From contig NC_054866.1 of assembly GCF_018320785.1 (NCBI RefSeq), positions 34,821,000-34,884,999 on the forward strand: a stretch of 64,000 nucleotides of DNA. Reading direction: 5' to 3'. Below are positions 1-12,155 of this stretch, piece after piece. The translations under genes and the position numbers were made by a program. The stretch's first letter is position 1. Each line of letters begins with the position of its first letter. Source of the stretch: Cheilinus undulatus. Its lineage: Eukaryota; Chordata; Actinopteri; Labriformes; Labridae. The notes under the pieces were generated by a model that saw only the letters and a program-made list of their open reading frames with translations, searched no databases and was not told the DNA's origin.

Positions 1-1260
1 AGGACCATTTTTTTTTCAAATATTTTATTTTCATTTGGAAAATCATTTTTGTGAGCTTTAAAATTTGAAGTTACTGACTTCAAGTTATACCAAGTAACTT
101 TTTACTGATACCTCTTTATGTTTATTGTAATTTTTTTTTCAGAATTTTATAAGTGCATCATGCATTTATATGAGAAAATTTAGATTTTTTCCCCCTTCTG
201 TTTTTTGGGCGTTTTTTTGTATTTATTTTTTCCCTGAGTAAATCGCCCAAAAAATTGGCAGGACAAACTCTCATGCAGGTCGTTCAAGAGAGTAAACATG
301 ATCTGGCTTTAGTTTAGGACATTTTTATTTCATTTTGGGTATGAAACTTGAAGAGATACTCATGAAAAATACTTTCAAAGTCTGAGCCTGACTAGTAGCA
401 GCAACCACACGCAGGTGAGAGCTTCAGCCTCAGGTAGACATTTGGGTGCAGATTGCCATATGACAAAAAAAACCCTTAGAAAAACAGAAAAATAACTCAA
501 ATACAACATCAATTTGTTTACCTACAAAAACACCAAATTCTGAGACAGAGATGTCACCAACCCCCCCAAAAATCTGCAAATATTTCTCAAATCGCTGGCG
601 TTGGGCCAAAACCTCATATCTCCATTTTTCTTTCTTTTTTCATAAATCAGTGCTGATAGTCACCCTTTACATCTGCCAGTGAGTTTTTAACTAGTTTTAA
701 AGCACAAACGTGTTAAAAAGATGCTGACTATGACTATTTAGTGTTAGATTAATTGAAAGTACTGTATTTTTTTCATTCCCTGAAAAGCAGTTATTTTGAA
801 GATACAAGGTTTGGGCCTGACACCAGAGAAATGAATGCTACTTGCTTCTATAGACTTACATCTAAATCTTTTGTATTGTTTATTTGTTTTTATTGTCTGT
901 AAAATTTAAGAGAAGTTAGGGATTTTATGTTTAACCTAGTGACTATTCTTTAAACTAAAAGTGCTTATTTCAAAGCCTTTGTCAAGTATTGTTCTCTGCT
1001 CATTTGTACTCCACATACACTTCACTTTTGCCCAAAGTTTCTATCCAGACATCATTATAACAATACTTGTGTGCTTTCACTGTTATGTAATGGACTTTGT
1101 TACTTTTCCTCATGTACAGAGCCGTAATCTGTCCTCTTGAACATGCCATCAGGTCTTTGTGGAAGTCTCCTTTAAAAGGACAAACAAGAAGCATGTAAAT
1201 GCTTTGGTTCTCATTGTTCTGCTGTTTTTTTTTTTCTTGCACAGGTACACACTTAGAACA
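1..1260. other. Upstream flank and 5' leader of the ZPLD1-like gene
   Basis: No coding exon is recognised here. The sequence is AT-rich with short homopolymers. A pyrimidine-rich tract ending in CAG at about 1221-1244 looks like a splice acceptor 16 bases before the ATG at 1261. The start codon may therefore sit near the 5' end of a second exon, with a non-coding first exon somewhere upstream. Its donor was not located. A TTTAAAA box near 1170 could alternatively be a weak TATA-like element if transcription starts locally. Confidence 0.4.
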
Positions 1261-4200
1261 ATGAGACTTGTCATCCCACTGTGCCTACTCAGCCTCATTC
1301 TGGGGATCAAGGCACAGATACCACTCGACTGTATAACCAGCCCTACAAACAGGCCTCCAGGTTTTTGGCATTTTATTATAACAGTCTTAAGTTACTGTGA
1401 ACACTACTGTTTTTATTCATCCTGTGTCATCTCCGTTTTTTTTTTTTTTTTTTTAAATCTCCCACAGAAAATGAAGATATTTCCGTGACCTGCGGGACAG
1501 ACTATGTGGAACTGGCCATCTACATTTGCCCCATGTACCAGGCTCTTTACAATGAGTCTCTGATGGTTCTCAACGGTCAGTCTAGCACGCCTGAGTGTTT
1601 TGGCACAGCTGACTGGACCGTTACTCCACCAGTACTGAGATTCAGATTCCCTTTAAATGAAAGTGCCCTCACAGCCTGTGGTAATGGCTTCAAGGTAGTC
1701 TTCACATTACTTTCTCCTAATTTTTTTCTTTGCTCTTTTGCTTGCTAGACAGTAAAGAAGATCCATAACTTGAAAGCAGTATAATAGTACTTAATCTACT
1801 GTGCTGTGAATTGTTGTTTGTTTTTGTACATAGCCTCATAGAAATACATAAATCATAAATATAATGATGAATCAAAGTGATTTCAGTAAAATATGCTTTC
1901 ATTTTTTCAACAGATATTCAATCGAACTGGAACAGGATACTATTCTGACTACTCAATGATTCAGTTTGTCAACATTTCTGGCATAATTAACTCTATAGAC
2001 CCCTCTCAGACGATGATCACCTATCGGCCACAAATCTTGTACATGTTTTCCTGCTTGTACCCACTGCAGTATCTCCTGAACAACACTCGTCTGGATGTGT
2101 AAGTATGGCACTGGATTAGGGGAATAACACATGCACTGTAAGCGAAATAAGCAGGACATCTAACTGCGGATGAATTTGATGTTTTTCAATAAAGGTCAGG
2201 TGTGAATCTTGCCATAAATGACAACAATGGCAGCTTCGTCAGCACGCTGGATATTGCGTTCTACGAGGTAAGACCAGCTTTTTCTTTTAGAATTAGAAAA
2301 TGTTTCTAAGTATTGCAAAGCTTTATTTTGTTCTTGTGTTTTCTTTTGTAACAGAATGAGCAACGCACAAACATTATGTTCATTCCAGTAACAGGATTAA
2401 GACTGAAGACCAAAATTTATGTTGCAGTCATAGCTACTGATCTCACAAAGAGGTATTTACATTTAGAGCATTGACTGTGTGTTTTTAATGTGGACAGTGC
2501 ATCATCTTCTGTTGTACATAAGTGAAGCCAAAATACCCCCAAGATTGGGGCTGACTTATTAGTGTGGTGGAGTCAAAATATCTGCAGAAAGGGTCTGGCT
2601 AGTGGAGGTACAGATCGATGCCCCGGCTCCTGTGCTAACCAAAGCACATCACACTGGCTATTATAAGTAGGGGTGCCAAAAAGTTCAGTTTTAATGGTGT
2701 TGTATTAATCACAGTCAATTCAGGTCCATCTTTAGTGCAAAACAATTTTTAATCATGATTAATCATCTCCTAGTAGCTACAGTGATGTAAAACTGAGGGG
2801 ATGCACTGATGCCTCTTTCAGAGCATGATATGTTGGCTCAGCTGGGCTGAGTGGCAAAACGGCCTGAAACATGTCTGTTCAATGAGCAACTATGAAAACA
2901 GGGGTGGACAAAGTAAAGAACTTCAGTACTTGAGTCATAGTATAGGTATGCATCGTCAAATTTGACTCCAGTACAAGTAAAAGTAGCTCAGTGTGTTTAT
3001 TACTTGAGTTAAAGTATTGGAGCAATTGCTTATGTATTCAAAGTATTCTTTAAAACAATCTCAAAATGAATTTTAACACTGCTTAAGTGCAAAGAACACA
3101 TTACTGTACATTTTGATCTGTTAAGTCTTAATTCTTTTAGAAAGCATTTACAATTTTCCACATTTTCACTAAAATCGGTTAGAGGAACAGTATAAAGTCT
3201 GTTCAAGGAGCGGTGCAGCTACGACAAAGCTACACAATAATCAGAAGGCTGAAAAGAATTATGCTCTTTTATGATCTTTTAGAAGATCTCTGTGGTTAAT
3301 AAATCTGTAAATGTGACTATTTTACAAAACAAGATCAATATGACTGTCCAGTTCAATTTTAACCCCAGGCAATCCTTCATTTAATTTTTAATGTGACAAA
3401 TTCATATGGTACTGCTCTCAACTTTCACGTTATGTTGTATAAACTGTTTAAGCGTTGATTACGTTAATTTCATGTATCATGAGTCTACTTGCTTGGAACC
3501 ACAAAAAAACCCAGAGCAGAGCAGGCTTCAGTGACAACAGAATGACACTGATTAAGTCAGAGTGCTAATAAAGGAGGAGCTGGGGTGGAGGAGGGTTGCA
3601 AAAGGCTGCAGAGAGGGCAGCAAAGCACAGCAAAACTATGGAGCATTCACGGAAATAAGTTAATATTGATCATAAGTCACTTAATTTAATCCGTGATGAA
3701 TGCTGATGGATTTGACATTTATTTTGGCCTTTGTCATACAAACCAGATGTGTTCATTGGACATCACCGGACTATTTGTAGAACTATAAAACATAATCTGT
3801 TGTCATTAAGTGCCTTACACCTTAGATATTATTTTACCATCTGGTTGGTCTGAAATGTAAGGTCTTAATTTTTTCTTTGTGATGAGAGAAAAAATAGAAT
3901 GGGGTTTATATTAAATTCACCACTAACTGAATGCTTGTTGTAGCTCCTGTAATAGCCCAGCTTCATCTTCTGGCTTTATTGATGCACCGTTACAGCTCCA
4001 AACATCTCTATGAACATATTGCAGCAGCTGAAGATTTATACTGACCACGGTGGACATCATCAAGATGTAGTTATTAAAATGATGGCTGAAATACGGCGGT
4101 TCCCACTAACTCTCTACTGATCTCTGTCATCAGTACTTTTGCCACTCAGTGGCTGGATCTGCAGAGACTCGTGCTGACTGTGATTCCACATGCATATCCT

Positions 4201-7200
4201 CTATAAGTCAGCAACTGCTCCTTAGGGTCTCTTTTCACTTTAAAAACCTCACAGACAGTTCAGTGGACAAGTCAAAGGTCATCTTCACCTTGTGAAATCA
4301 AACGTATATTTTTACTGTTCCCTTTTTTTCTTTTTAATCCATAACAAGCTCCCTTTTCTATGGTTAAGTTGATGTCTACACTAGTTCCTTATTATCTTTT
4401 AAAATCAAAGCAGGTCTCTACCCAAACAGAAAGTCAGTTGCTATTAGTTTAAAATTTATTATAATTACCTACAGAAATTCTGAGATTAATAATGATTACG
4501 AGTGTAATGGTTAAAAGAGGTCAGGTCTTGGATCATACCTCTGTTTCTGGGGTTACTGTTCTGTTTGTCAGTAAAAAAGGATAAAAAAAAGTCCCAGATT
4601 TATAGTTCTAGAGCTTTGCATAGTTGAGTGAAATTAAAAATTCTTTTTTTTTGCAACCCCAATGAAAATGATATGCAAAAAACATTTTTGAAGTCTATAT
4701 AGCCAACATGAAGCAATTCTTACCAGTTTCTTGATTTGGGAATCAAATGCATGCAAAAAATATTCTTTGTGATCCTGCCTTTTGGATGTATAATTCAAAT
4801 TAGAGTTGCAGACAGCAGGAAATTGACATGAGAGTGCATGTACAAAATGACTCACTGATGTCCATTCCCACTTTCTGGGAGATGAGTTTTCGCTTCTTTT
4901 TCTGTGTAACCCAGTCAAGATTAAGAACTAAGCAGTGAAATTTTCTCCACAAACTGTTCTTTGTTATGCTTCTACTTTTGGTCATGCCATCTTCAGTACT
5001 TCACTTCTTGTTTGAGGAGAAGAATGAACACTTCTCAGGGCTGCCATGTTTACAGGAGTCTTATATGATTTGGAGCAATACGATCTGGAAATAAGACTTT
5101 GAGATGGATCAGACAGAGGAGCAAATGAGCTCAATTCAGGCTGCTACTGCTGCTGTAATCCTTTTGTTTTTATGCATCAATTTTTTGTTAGTTTTAGGCA
5201 GGACCAACAGACATACGTCAGCTGAAGTCTTTTTTTCCTTAAACTTAAATTTTAAAGTGTGTTCTAGGGTCTGAAGTTTGGTTCTTGGTTCATCCTTAAA
5301 CTGTGTTCCAAGGACTGAAATGTTAGGTCTGAACTACATTTATATATTGGTATTGATATCGACTAAAAATAATTTTTAAATATCGTCATAATGGTTAAAT
5401 ATTGTGCATCCTTAGTCAAACTAAGAAATAAAATAAAGTACAGGTTTTAGGCTCTTATGGGTTTTTTTAATGGATTTCTTGCAGGCCAATTCAAAAGGAC
5501 CAAGGGCCACATATATGTCATATATTTGTTGCACTGTACAGCCTTGCGTCTAGTAGGTGACATCAGCTTAACTGTGAATAAAGAAGCTTGCTGTGGCTTA
5601 TGAAGTAAATGAAAATAGCTATAGGGAATGGTAAAAAAGTGAAACTCGGATATTACAAGTCACAGAAAACATTAATTTGTCCTCTGAGCTGTCTTTTTTT
5701 TTTTTTTTTTTTTTTTTTTTTGGGTTGCTTTGTTTTGCTTAACTAAAAATCTCAAAGGAGCAGTGTCTCTCACTAGGAGCCACATTTGCCAACAGATCAG
5801 CCAATCCAGACATTAAATACTGCCTTTTTGTGTCAAAAATCAATTTTAATACTTTTGCTTCACTCCCAGGCAGCTTTTGCTCTGTCCATCTTAACATACA
5901 GTTTCTCTCTCTCTCTCTCTCTAAATATAATATGATATTTTATATATATATATATATAAATAATTTGTCTTTCTTGAAAGGTTCAACGTGCTGCTGGACA
6001 GGTGTTATGCAACAACAACATCATATCCTGACTATGACACATACTATGACCTCTTTGTAGGGTGAGTTGTTTATATGCATCACAAATAAATAAACTTTCC
6101 TACTCAGTTTTTTGTAGCTGATGCTATCTGAAGTCACACTACACCTCCCTCTACACCCCAGGTGTAACCGTGACGCACAAACCCAAATGGAGCTTAATGG
6201 AGTGGCTCAACACGCATACTTCTCCTTTGAGGCCTTCAGATTTGTTGAGCACAGCAATCGGACAGTTTCCACTTTCTACCTACACTGCGTCGTAAGACTC
6301 TGTGAGGTGTCTCAGTGTAGCAGCTTGTTGCCTGTGAGTAACACCTTTTAAGATCTCATGTAGATTGAAAACTTCCCCAAGAGCTTCAGAGGGACAGATA
6401 CTTCTAATTGTAATTTTCCTTTTTTACAGGACTGTTCAGCTGCACAAAAAAGAAGAAAAAGAGAGGCCGGGGATGGTTACCCTAATGCTACAATCACTTC
6501 CAAGGCAATTTATGTGGGAGAAAAATCTGTTGGTACGTCTTTAATGCAAAATTATAAAAAATCAAAGATATTCCTTCATCAGTCAGAATTACTGTTTTTA
6601 AGTTGAAATAAGATTAATTGCTACTGTCAGTAGCAGGAATGAAACAATTTATTGCAATAGGTTAATGATCAATACATATGGATGTTTACATCAGTTTGAC
6701 AAAACTATATGTTTGTTCATGTATTACAGTAGTCATGCTAGACAATGGCAGTCGCTATTTGTCTTTGGCGCTTCCTATTTAATGGCAGCAGCTGTGGAAA
6801 AGGCTTAAAAATTAACAATTATTACTGGCTTTGAAAAGATAAAAGGTAAAGAAAAGGGATATTTAGGATTTAAAAAGTGATGCATAAAAGAACCACAACT
6901 GTTCATTGATTGCCCTCAGTCTTATTTCTTATTTAGGACAGAAAAATCTTAAAAGAAATTTTGTTCAAATTGTATTATGATCCCAGTATCATATTAGCCT
7001 AAAACACAAAGTATGAGCCACATTTTAAAAACCTATTTTTAATCTTAAAAAGTTGCAGGCTTATAAATCAGTGGGACTTCTATACCAGTGTAAGACACGA
7101 AACGTCATAAACACAAGTGCATGAAGCTGCCAGTGTCACACTTTACAATACCTAATGCGACTGAAATTTCATCCCATTTATTGTGTATTTTAAGCAGATG

Positions 7201-9797
7201 CTCAACTGGCCACTTTTTATCAGCTTTTCTCCATCATTAAGTCATAACTGCGAATTTAAAGAGAATTGGAAATATAAAGGTCAAACCTTGTGGTGTGCTG
7301 GTGAAAAACCATCCTCAGTTTGGGCAGGAAGTGACAGCAAGGAGAGCAGAGCAACTCGTGGGGAGTGAGTTTGTCTCACAACAATCACAGCAGACTTAGA
7401 GCTCTTCTAATTGTACTTTAGCTTGCAGATGCACAAACTCCATATGACAAGAACAGACGGTGCAAAGAAAGACACAGCTGCACAGAAACTGTACATTGCT
7501 TTGTTAATTGAAATGAAAATTGTTACACAGGAGGACAGAATAAAACTTATTTTCCTTTGGAAGACGCCAAAAATAGACAGCAGCTTAAACATGTATACCA
7601 GAGCAAGTTTTATTTGGGATTTTACAGAATTTCATATCGCATCGTTTCATACCGAGTAATATGCAAGATTTTGTGACATTCCTGGTAAAATGGTTTGTTT
7701 AATAGTAAAGTAAATTGCACATGGAATTTATCATAAACAAACCAGATTTGGTTAATGTCCTTGATTATGTTTTCTTCCTGATTAAATCTTCTTCAATTCA
7801 TCCAAACTGAAAAAGCTTTTATAGGTACAAAATTTTCCTTTCTTGGAAAGAGGTAGCATAAATATAAAACATAATGTTAAAACATGTGAAAGTACAGACA
7901 GGCTGACTTTAGAGGTGAGTGTTAGCTAAGCTAACTGATACCTTCAGTATCTTAAGAGTTTGTCATGTATACAACCAGGATCCATCCACTAATCATGAAT
8001 TCAAATCAAACTTTTTTTGTGTGTTTGTATGTGCTATCTTAACATTATGTATAAAAAGACAGTGACTTGTATTTTTTCTTTCTTTTTTGCAGAGGATGGC
8101 CAAACTTTCTCTGTTCCTTACAGTAAGAAATAATTTTTATTCAATAGGCTTCATAACACTCTAAATATGCCAACCATAGACGACACTGCATTGACTGGCT
8201 GGTTGTATGTTGAAGTCACCACCATGTTGCCATTTTGCCCCACATAGCAGGTCTACTATGTAGGGCAATACAAGTAAACATGAATATGAGAGTTTTCAGA
8301 ATAAAAAGCACAAAAGACTACGTTATCTTTATTTTTATACTCAATGATCTATATTTATTTTGGAACCAATAATAAAAACCACTTAGAAAAAAATGAACTT
8401 GTTCTTATGGGTAAAAAAAAGAAGCAAATTCCACCTACTTTTATATATGTGTATATATACAATGCACTCTGAAATAAATCAGACCCCCTACATTTTTTCA
8501 GTTTTTTTATGTTGCAGCCTGATGCTACTGTCAAAAATATTCTCAGTAATCTACACTCAGTACTCTGTAATGCCAAAGTGAAAAAATAATTTTATATATT
8601 TTTTCCAATTTATTAAAAATATATAAAATTAGAATTATAACATATTTCTTTTTAACTCTAAGTGGGCTTTTATGTGTTTTGCACTGAGGAGAGGCTTCCG
8701 TTAAGCCACATCTAGCAGGTGCTTTTAATTCAGAAAACCCATAGTTCCCGTGTATACTTTTATATGCTTATGAGGTGGTTTTGCCACTAGCAATATGGCG
8801 ACATGCAGCAGGCAAACACAGTCAATGTGACGTCTATGTATATTATGTCTGGTGCCAGCTGTGTAAGCAGCAGAACTGCCTTTGATTGACCATTGTTACA
8901 GCAACATTGTTGATGATAGATTGTTTAGCATGGCTGTCAAGCTGTTGAGGGGCGGGCTGTACTCAGCCTGTAAAAATGGAGTCTTTTCATGACCACTGGT
9001 AATGTGATGGAAGAGTATGGAAAGCCGTTTGGTCATAAATTTGACATCGGTGATATTGTTAACATATTGTATTACAGTACACGCAAATGCACTTGATCAC
9101 AGTGAGTTAGGTTGTAACAGACATCAGGCAATCATAATGGAAATTAACGCCTTTTTTCACTCACTATTAAATCAATCACTTGTATTTTATTTAAACATTA
9201 TTTCCTTAAACCTATTTTGCCTGAAATGCTTCTTTCTTGATTGAAATATGTTACCATTGCTAATGACATCTCAGCTAGCTTTTGGATGCTAACGTTAGCT
9301 AGCGCACTGGCATGCTAACAGTACAATATCCGCTACCAATATGTCGCTCATTGAAGGCGCAAAGTGTGCATTGTTACACACTCAATTCTTGAATGTTTGA
9401 CTGCACCAGTAGTTCACTGCATTTTAGTATACTTCTCAGTGTGAACGCACCTTTTCACTCAAAATCGTTTGGCATTTTGTAAGGAAGTATCAATTTTGAA
9501 TGCATTATTTGCCTTGATTAGCTGAGGTAGGCCAAGACAGTGAGCTACCTAATGAGGATTTGTTTTGGAAAGAAGGTGTGTCTTATAGTGATGAGCAGAG
9601 TGAGTGATAACAGTATTCTTTGCGCAAATGTTCATACTTTTCTTCTTCCTGCTTTTACAGGTACAAACAATGAGAGCAACTACAGCAGCCCTGTGGTGGG
9701 CGTTATCGTCTGCATTGTCATCCTGGCTGTCCTCCTTGTTGCGATGGGTGGCTACTTTGTATTTTACACCAGAAGGATAAAACCAGCCCTTCAGTAA
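1261..9797 (+). CDS. zpld1: ZP-domain membrane protein, ZPLD1-like (401 aa, 10 coding exons)
   Basis: Coding exons are 1261-1360, 1468-1694, 1914-2098, 2195-2267, 2355-2452, 5981-6061, 6162-6333, 6430-6532, 8093-8122 and 9661-9797. All introns are GT-AG, phases agree throughout, and the total is 1206 nt. The product has a signal peptide (residues 1 to about 18, cleaved before Gln-Ile-Pro), then a zona pellucida polymerisation module from about residue 34 to 310 rich in paired cysteines and N-glycosylation sites. A basic furin-type cleavage site, one transmembrane helix and a tiny cytosolic tail follow. Segments such as PLQYLLNNT, NGSFVSTL, LRLKTK and YDLFVGC track human ZPLD1 (about 415 aa), the inner-ear cupula protein. 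The predicted role is an extracellular matrix polymer released by proteolysis. Whether it is the ZPLD1 orthologue or a paralogue cannot be settled here. It lies tail to tail with SYTL2. Confidence 0.9.
2899..3130. mobile_element. hAT-like repeat, left end (right end not found)
   Basis: It begins CAGGGGTGGACAAAGTA and continues with the AGTACTTGAGT / AAGTAAAAGTA pattern typical of Tol2-like hAT termini in fish. No matching inverted right terminus was found, so this is a truncated or decayed copy. Sequence out to about 3900 may belong to the same insertion. The left edge is clear and the right edge is arbitrary. Confidence 0.5.
5695..5960. repeat. Poly-T, (CT)n and (TA)n tracts before exon 6
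   Basis: Three low-complexity tracts lie in the last 300 bases of ZPLD1-like intron 5: about 26 T residues, about 9 CT units and about 10 TA units. The CT and TA tracts lie within 80 bases of the exon 6 acceptor at 5980, so length changes could affect splicing. Confidence 0.85.
6430..6532 (+). CDS. zpld1: ZPLD1-like exon 8: furin-type processing site
   Basis: This exon follows the last ZP cysteines and encodes DCSAAQKRRKREAGDGYPNA. The run KRRKR is a classical dibasic/furin consensus placed between the ZP-C module and the membrane helix, where ZP proteins carry their consensus cleavage site. Processing would release the ectodomain for polymerisation. Basis: motif seen directly; function from the ZP family. 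Confidence 0.85.
6533..8092. other. ZPLD1-like intron 8
   Basis: AT-rich intron without recognisable genes. The small open frames at 7183-7368 and 7411-7659 lack family resemblance and are not flanked by convincing splice signals, so I treat them as chance. Confidence 0.6.
8459..8605. mobile_element. Tc1/mariner-like end fragment
   Basis: It contains the stereotyped fish Tc1-family terminal series: a CAGACCCC box, TTATGTTGCAGCCTGA, then a TGCCAAAGTGAAAA box. It lies in ZPLD1-like intron 9 and holds no transposase. Related ends recur at 32230 and elsewhere in this window. Confidence 0.6.
8606..9660. other. Remainder of ZPLD1-like intron 9
   Basis: No coding signal. Around 9270-9320 is a GCTAGC/GCTAAC-rich stretch with several overlapping palindromes (AGCTAGC, TTAGCTAGCG) of the kind scattered in teleost genomes. 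Nothing else is supported. Confidence 0.5.
9661..9797 (+). CDS. zpld1: ZPLD1-like last exon: transmembrane helix and short tail
   Basis: The exon encodes a Ser/Asn-rich stalk, about 23 hydrophobic residues (from PVVGVIV to YFVFY), a stop-transfer TRR, and ends KPALQ with TAA at 9795-9797. The cytosolic tail is only about 9 residues. The preceding coding exon (8093-8122) is only 30 nt, so the stalk is split over tiny exons separated by introns of 1.5 kb. Confidence 0.88.
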
Positions 9798-10146
9798 AAA
9801 CCCATGACTAAAATGGAGTCTTTTTCTCACTCTCTGTGTATCCACTGCATAGCAACACCATTATGTGTGCAAAGATGGTAAAACAAGTCATCAGACACGG
9901 TAATAGAAATGTTATACTGCAATACTACTATTTAGTTTCCATTTTACAAACACTGTCATAACTGTGCGGTCATCAGGTCTTAAGGCTACTAACTATCATG
10001 ATTTATAAATTTCATAATTGTGGAGATAAGGACACTGTAAAATATTTGTGCATGAAATGTTTACGATTTTGTCAGTCATATTGAAGTGTTAAATATGCTG
10101 TCATCTCTTGTAATCACTTAGAAACTGAAGATAAAATTTATTCTTT

Positions 10147-10152
10147 AATAAA
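10147..10152 (+). promoter_or_regulatory. Poly(A) signal of the ZPLD1-like gene
   Basis: AATAAA lies 350 bases after the stop codon, giving a 3' UTR of about 370 bases ending near 10170. It is the first canonical hexamer downstream of the gene on this strand, in an A-rich context. Confidence 0.7.
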
Positions 10153-10876
10153 AAATATAAAAGCTTCAAATTTCCTGCCTCAAATTAATCAAGTCAGAAT
10201 CTTGTAGATCAAAACAGATTTTATTTTTTATTACTTTGAGCTACGTTAGAAATATACATTTATTTTTCCTCATTTTGTCATACACTTGCTATTAAAGGAA
10301 ATGCCAATAATAATAATTCAAAAGGACAAGTTACAAACCAGTTGTCCATGAATTAGTCGATTCTAAGAGTCAGCTCTTTATGTGAACAGTGGGAGCAGAC
10401 TGAGACTTATCTGTTGAGTTGTTTATATTTTCAGTAAATCAATTTGGTTTCCTGCTGGCAGCACAACAAGCTCTTTAAACACTAAATATTTACGTTTCAA
10501 TTTTGTATTTTATACCCCTTACTTTTTCTGGGTCAGGCATGTACACGTTTTAAGTGTATCCATTATTTAGTGTCCAGTGTTTGGTCATGGAGGAAAATTT
10601 ACTATTCACCTTTATACATCTATTTACTTATTGAAACATCTGACAGATGGTTATATAATGAGCCAAAACTAAAAAAACTAACAAAACTACTGATTTTTTT
10701 CCTGTATTCTATCTAGTGTTACTTCATGACAGGTGCTAATGATATCAAGTTCATGTCATGCTTGATAAGTAACATTACCTTTTTGTATGGAAAGTCATAT
10801 ATATAACCAGTCCAACACTCGAAGCTTGCTCTTTGTGCTTAAGCATATCACACTACCCATCTTTTTATTCCCCGAG

Positions 10877-11043
10877 GTGTTAAGGTGACGCACAAACCAG
10901 GGTGGGGCTCTTTTCAGTCATCTGAAGAGGCACACCTCTCTTTTGAGGCTGTCAGAAATGTGAAGCACTCAAATCAGACAATTATTCTTTCTATCTGCAC
11001 AGCTTCACATGACTCTGAGAGATGTCCACCTGCAGCGCATTAA
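10877..11043 (+). pseudogene. Decayed extra copy of ZPLD1-like exon 7
   Basis: This stretch is colinear with the real exon 7 (6162-6333). An AG acceptor after CCCC is followed by GTGTTAAGGTGACGCACAAACC (exon 7: GTGTAACCGTGACGCACAAACC). Later come the SFEA(F/V)R, HSN(Q/R)T and gap-shifted CEVSQC-like segments. The exon frame is broken: a TAA sits at the second codon and at least one frameshift separates the start from the SFEA part. The remaining nine exons were not found around it. It lies about 700 bases past the live gene's poly(A) signal, in the same orientation, as expected for the relic of a tandem duplicate. Confidence 0.8.
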
Positions 11044-11201
11044 TACATTTGAGCCACAAAATTCCTCAGTCAGTGTGCAAGTTCACAATTTCACAGGTTG
11101 TTTTACATCAACTTTAGCTCCTGCTACTTATGAATGGAATCAGCAGATGGACTGCTATATCAGTTAATATCTTTGTTAATGCACTAATGGTTAATGAAGG
11201 T

Positions 11202-12147
11202 CAGAGGTGTCAAGTAACTAAGTACAAATACTTTGTTACCTTACTTAAGTAGAAATTTTGGATATCTCTACTGGAGTAATTATTTTTCAGCCGACTTTTT
11301 ACTTCTACTCCTTACATTTTCATGTAATTATCTGTACTTTCTACTCCTTACATTTTAAAAATAGCCTCGTTACTCCTATTTCATTTCAGCTTGTTTTCAT
11401 TCCGGCTTGTCATCGTTCAAAAAACACAAAAAAACCCCCAAAAACCTATCCAGATAAATCACGCCATCCGGATAGAGTGAATTCGATTGTGGTTGGATGA
11501 GAAGTTTAAACATAATACCATTCTGACACCCTATTGGTTTGTACGCAAACCATTGCACTTGCGCACATGACACAAATCACGTCACACTCCAGCAAGGATA
11601 TAGCAGACATATGTAGCCCAGTACGAGGATGTCCGTGGCAGAAACTCAAGAGAACTCGAGTGAAATGTCCAAACCAAGCACCAGCGAGGAGGTTGGTAGC
11701 AAGGAAGACCAGTGCTTATAGGCAACTAGTCATCATATCTTCCACTCCATGAAACACGTTAATGCTCAGTAGTACACATATATGGTTCTTGAATGTATCT
11801 GCATTGTACTAAAATGCGTTTATTTTCAGTGGGCCTAAAAATGCGGCTGAAACAGGTGCATCCCAAATTTTTCAACATTAACATTTTAATATAACATAAT
11901 AGTCATTATGGCCTTTCGAAAAATGTTTTTGGGGAGGTGATTTCTGTGGCTCGGCCTAAGCTTTTGTCCTTAATGGCATTTTTTTCCCCCTTACATTACT
12001 TTTACTTTTATACTTTAAGTAGTTTTGAAACCAGTACTTTTACACTTTTACTTGAGTAGAAAGCTTGAGTTGATACTTCAACTTCTACAGAAGTATAGTA
12101 TCTATACTTCTACCTGAGTAATGAATGTGAATACTTTGACACCTCGG
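11202..12147. mobile_element. Complete non-autonomous Tol2-like hAT element
   Basis: The left terminus CAGAGGTGTCAAGTAACTAA and right terminus TTTGACACCTCGG form imperfect inverted repeats of Tol2-like type. The subterminal regions carry repeated TACTT/AAGTA motifs. The element is flanked by a perfect 8-bp direct repeat, ATGAAGGT, at 11194-11201 and 12148-12155, the target-site length of the hAT superfamily. At 946 bp it is too short for a full transposase. Short open frames inside (11258-11500, 11534-11752) are not recognised as domains. Confidence 0.9.
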
Positions 12148-12155
12148 ATGAAGGT

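Larger units (their letters stand above)
2453..5980. other. Large intron 5 of the ZPLD1-like gene
   Basis: This 3.5-kb intron interrupts the Lys-Arg codon region between exons 5 and 6. It carries a hAT-like repeat starting at 2899, a poly-T run (about 5695-5720), a CT microsatellite (about 5903-5922) and a TA run (about 5939-5958) just before the exon 6 acceptor. Around 2540-2790 and 5340-5420 are fragments that resemble dispersed teleost repeats. No coding signal was found. Confidence 0.6.

Noticed and set aside
10801-10830. ATAACCAGTCCAACACTC resembling exon 1 (ATAACCAGCCCTACAAAC) of the ZPLD1-like gene
   Set aside because: Too short to be distinguished from chance and in the wrong place relative to the exon 7 copy.
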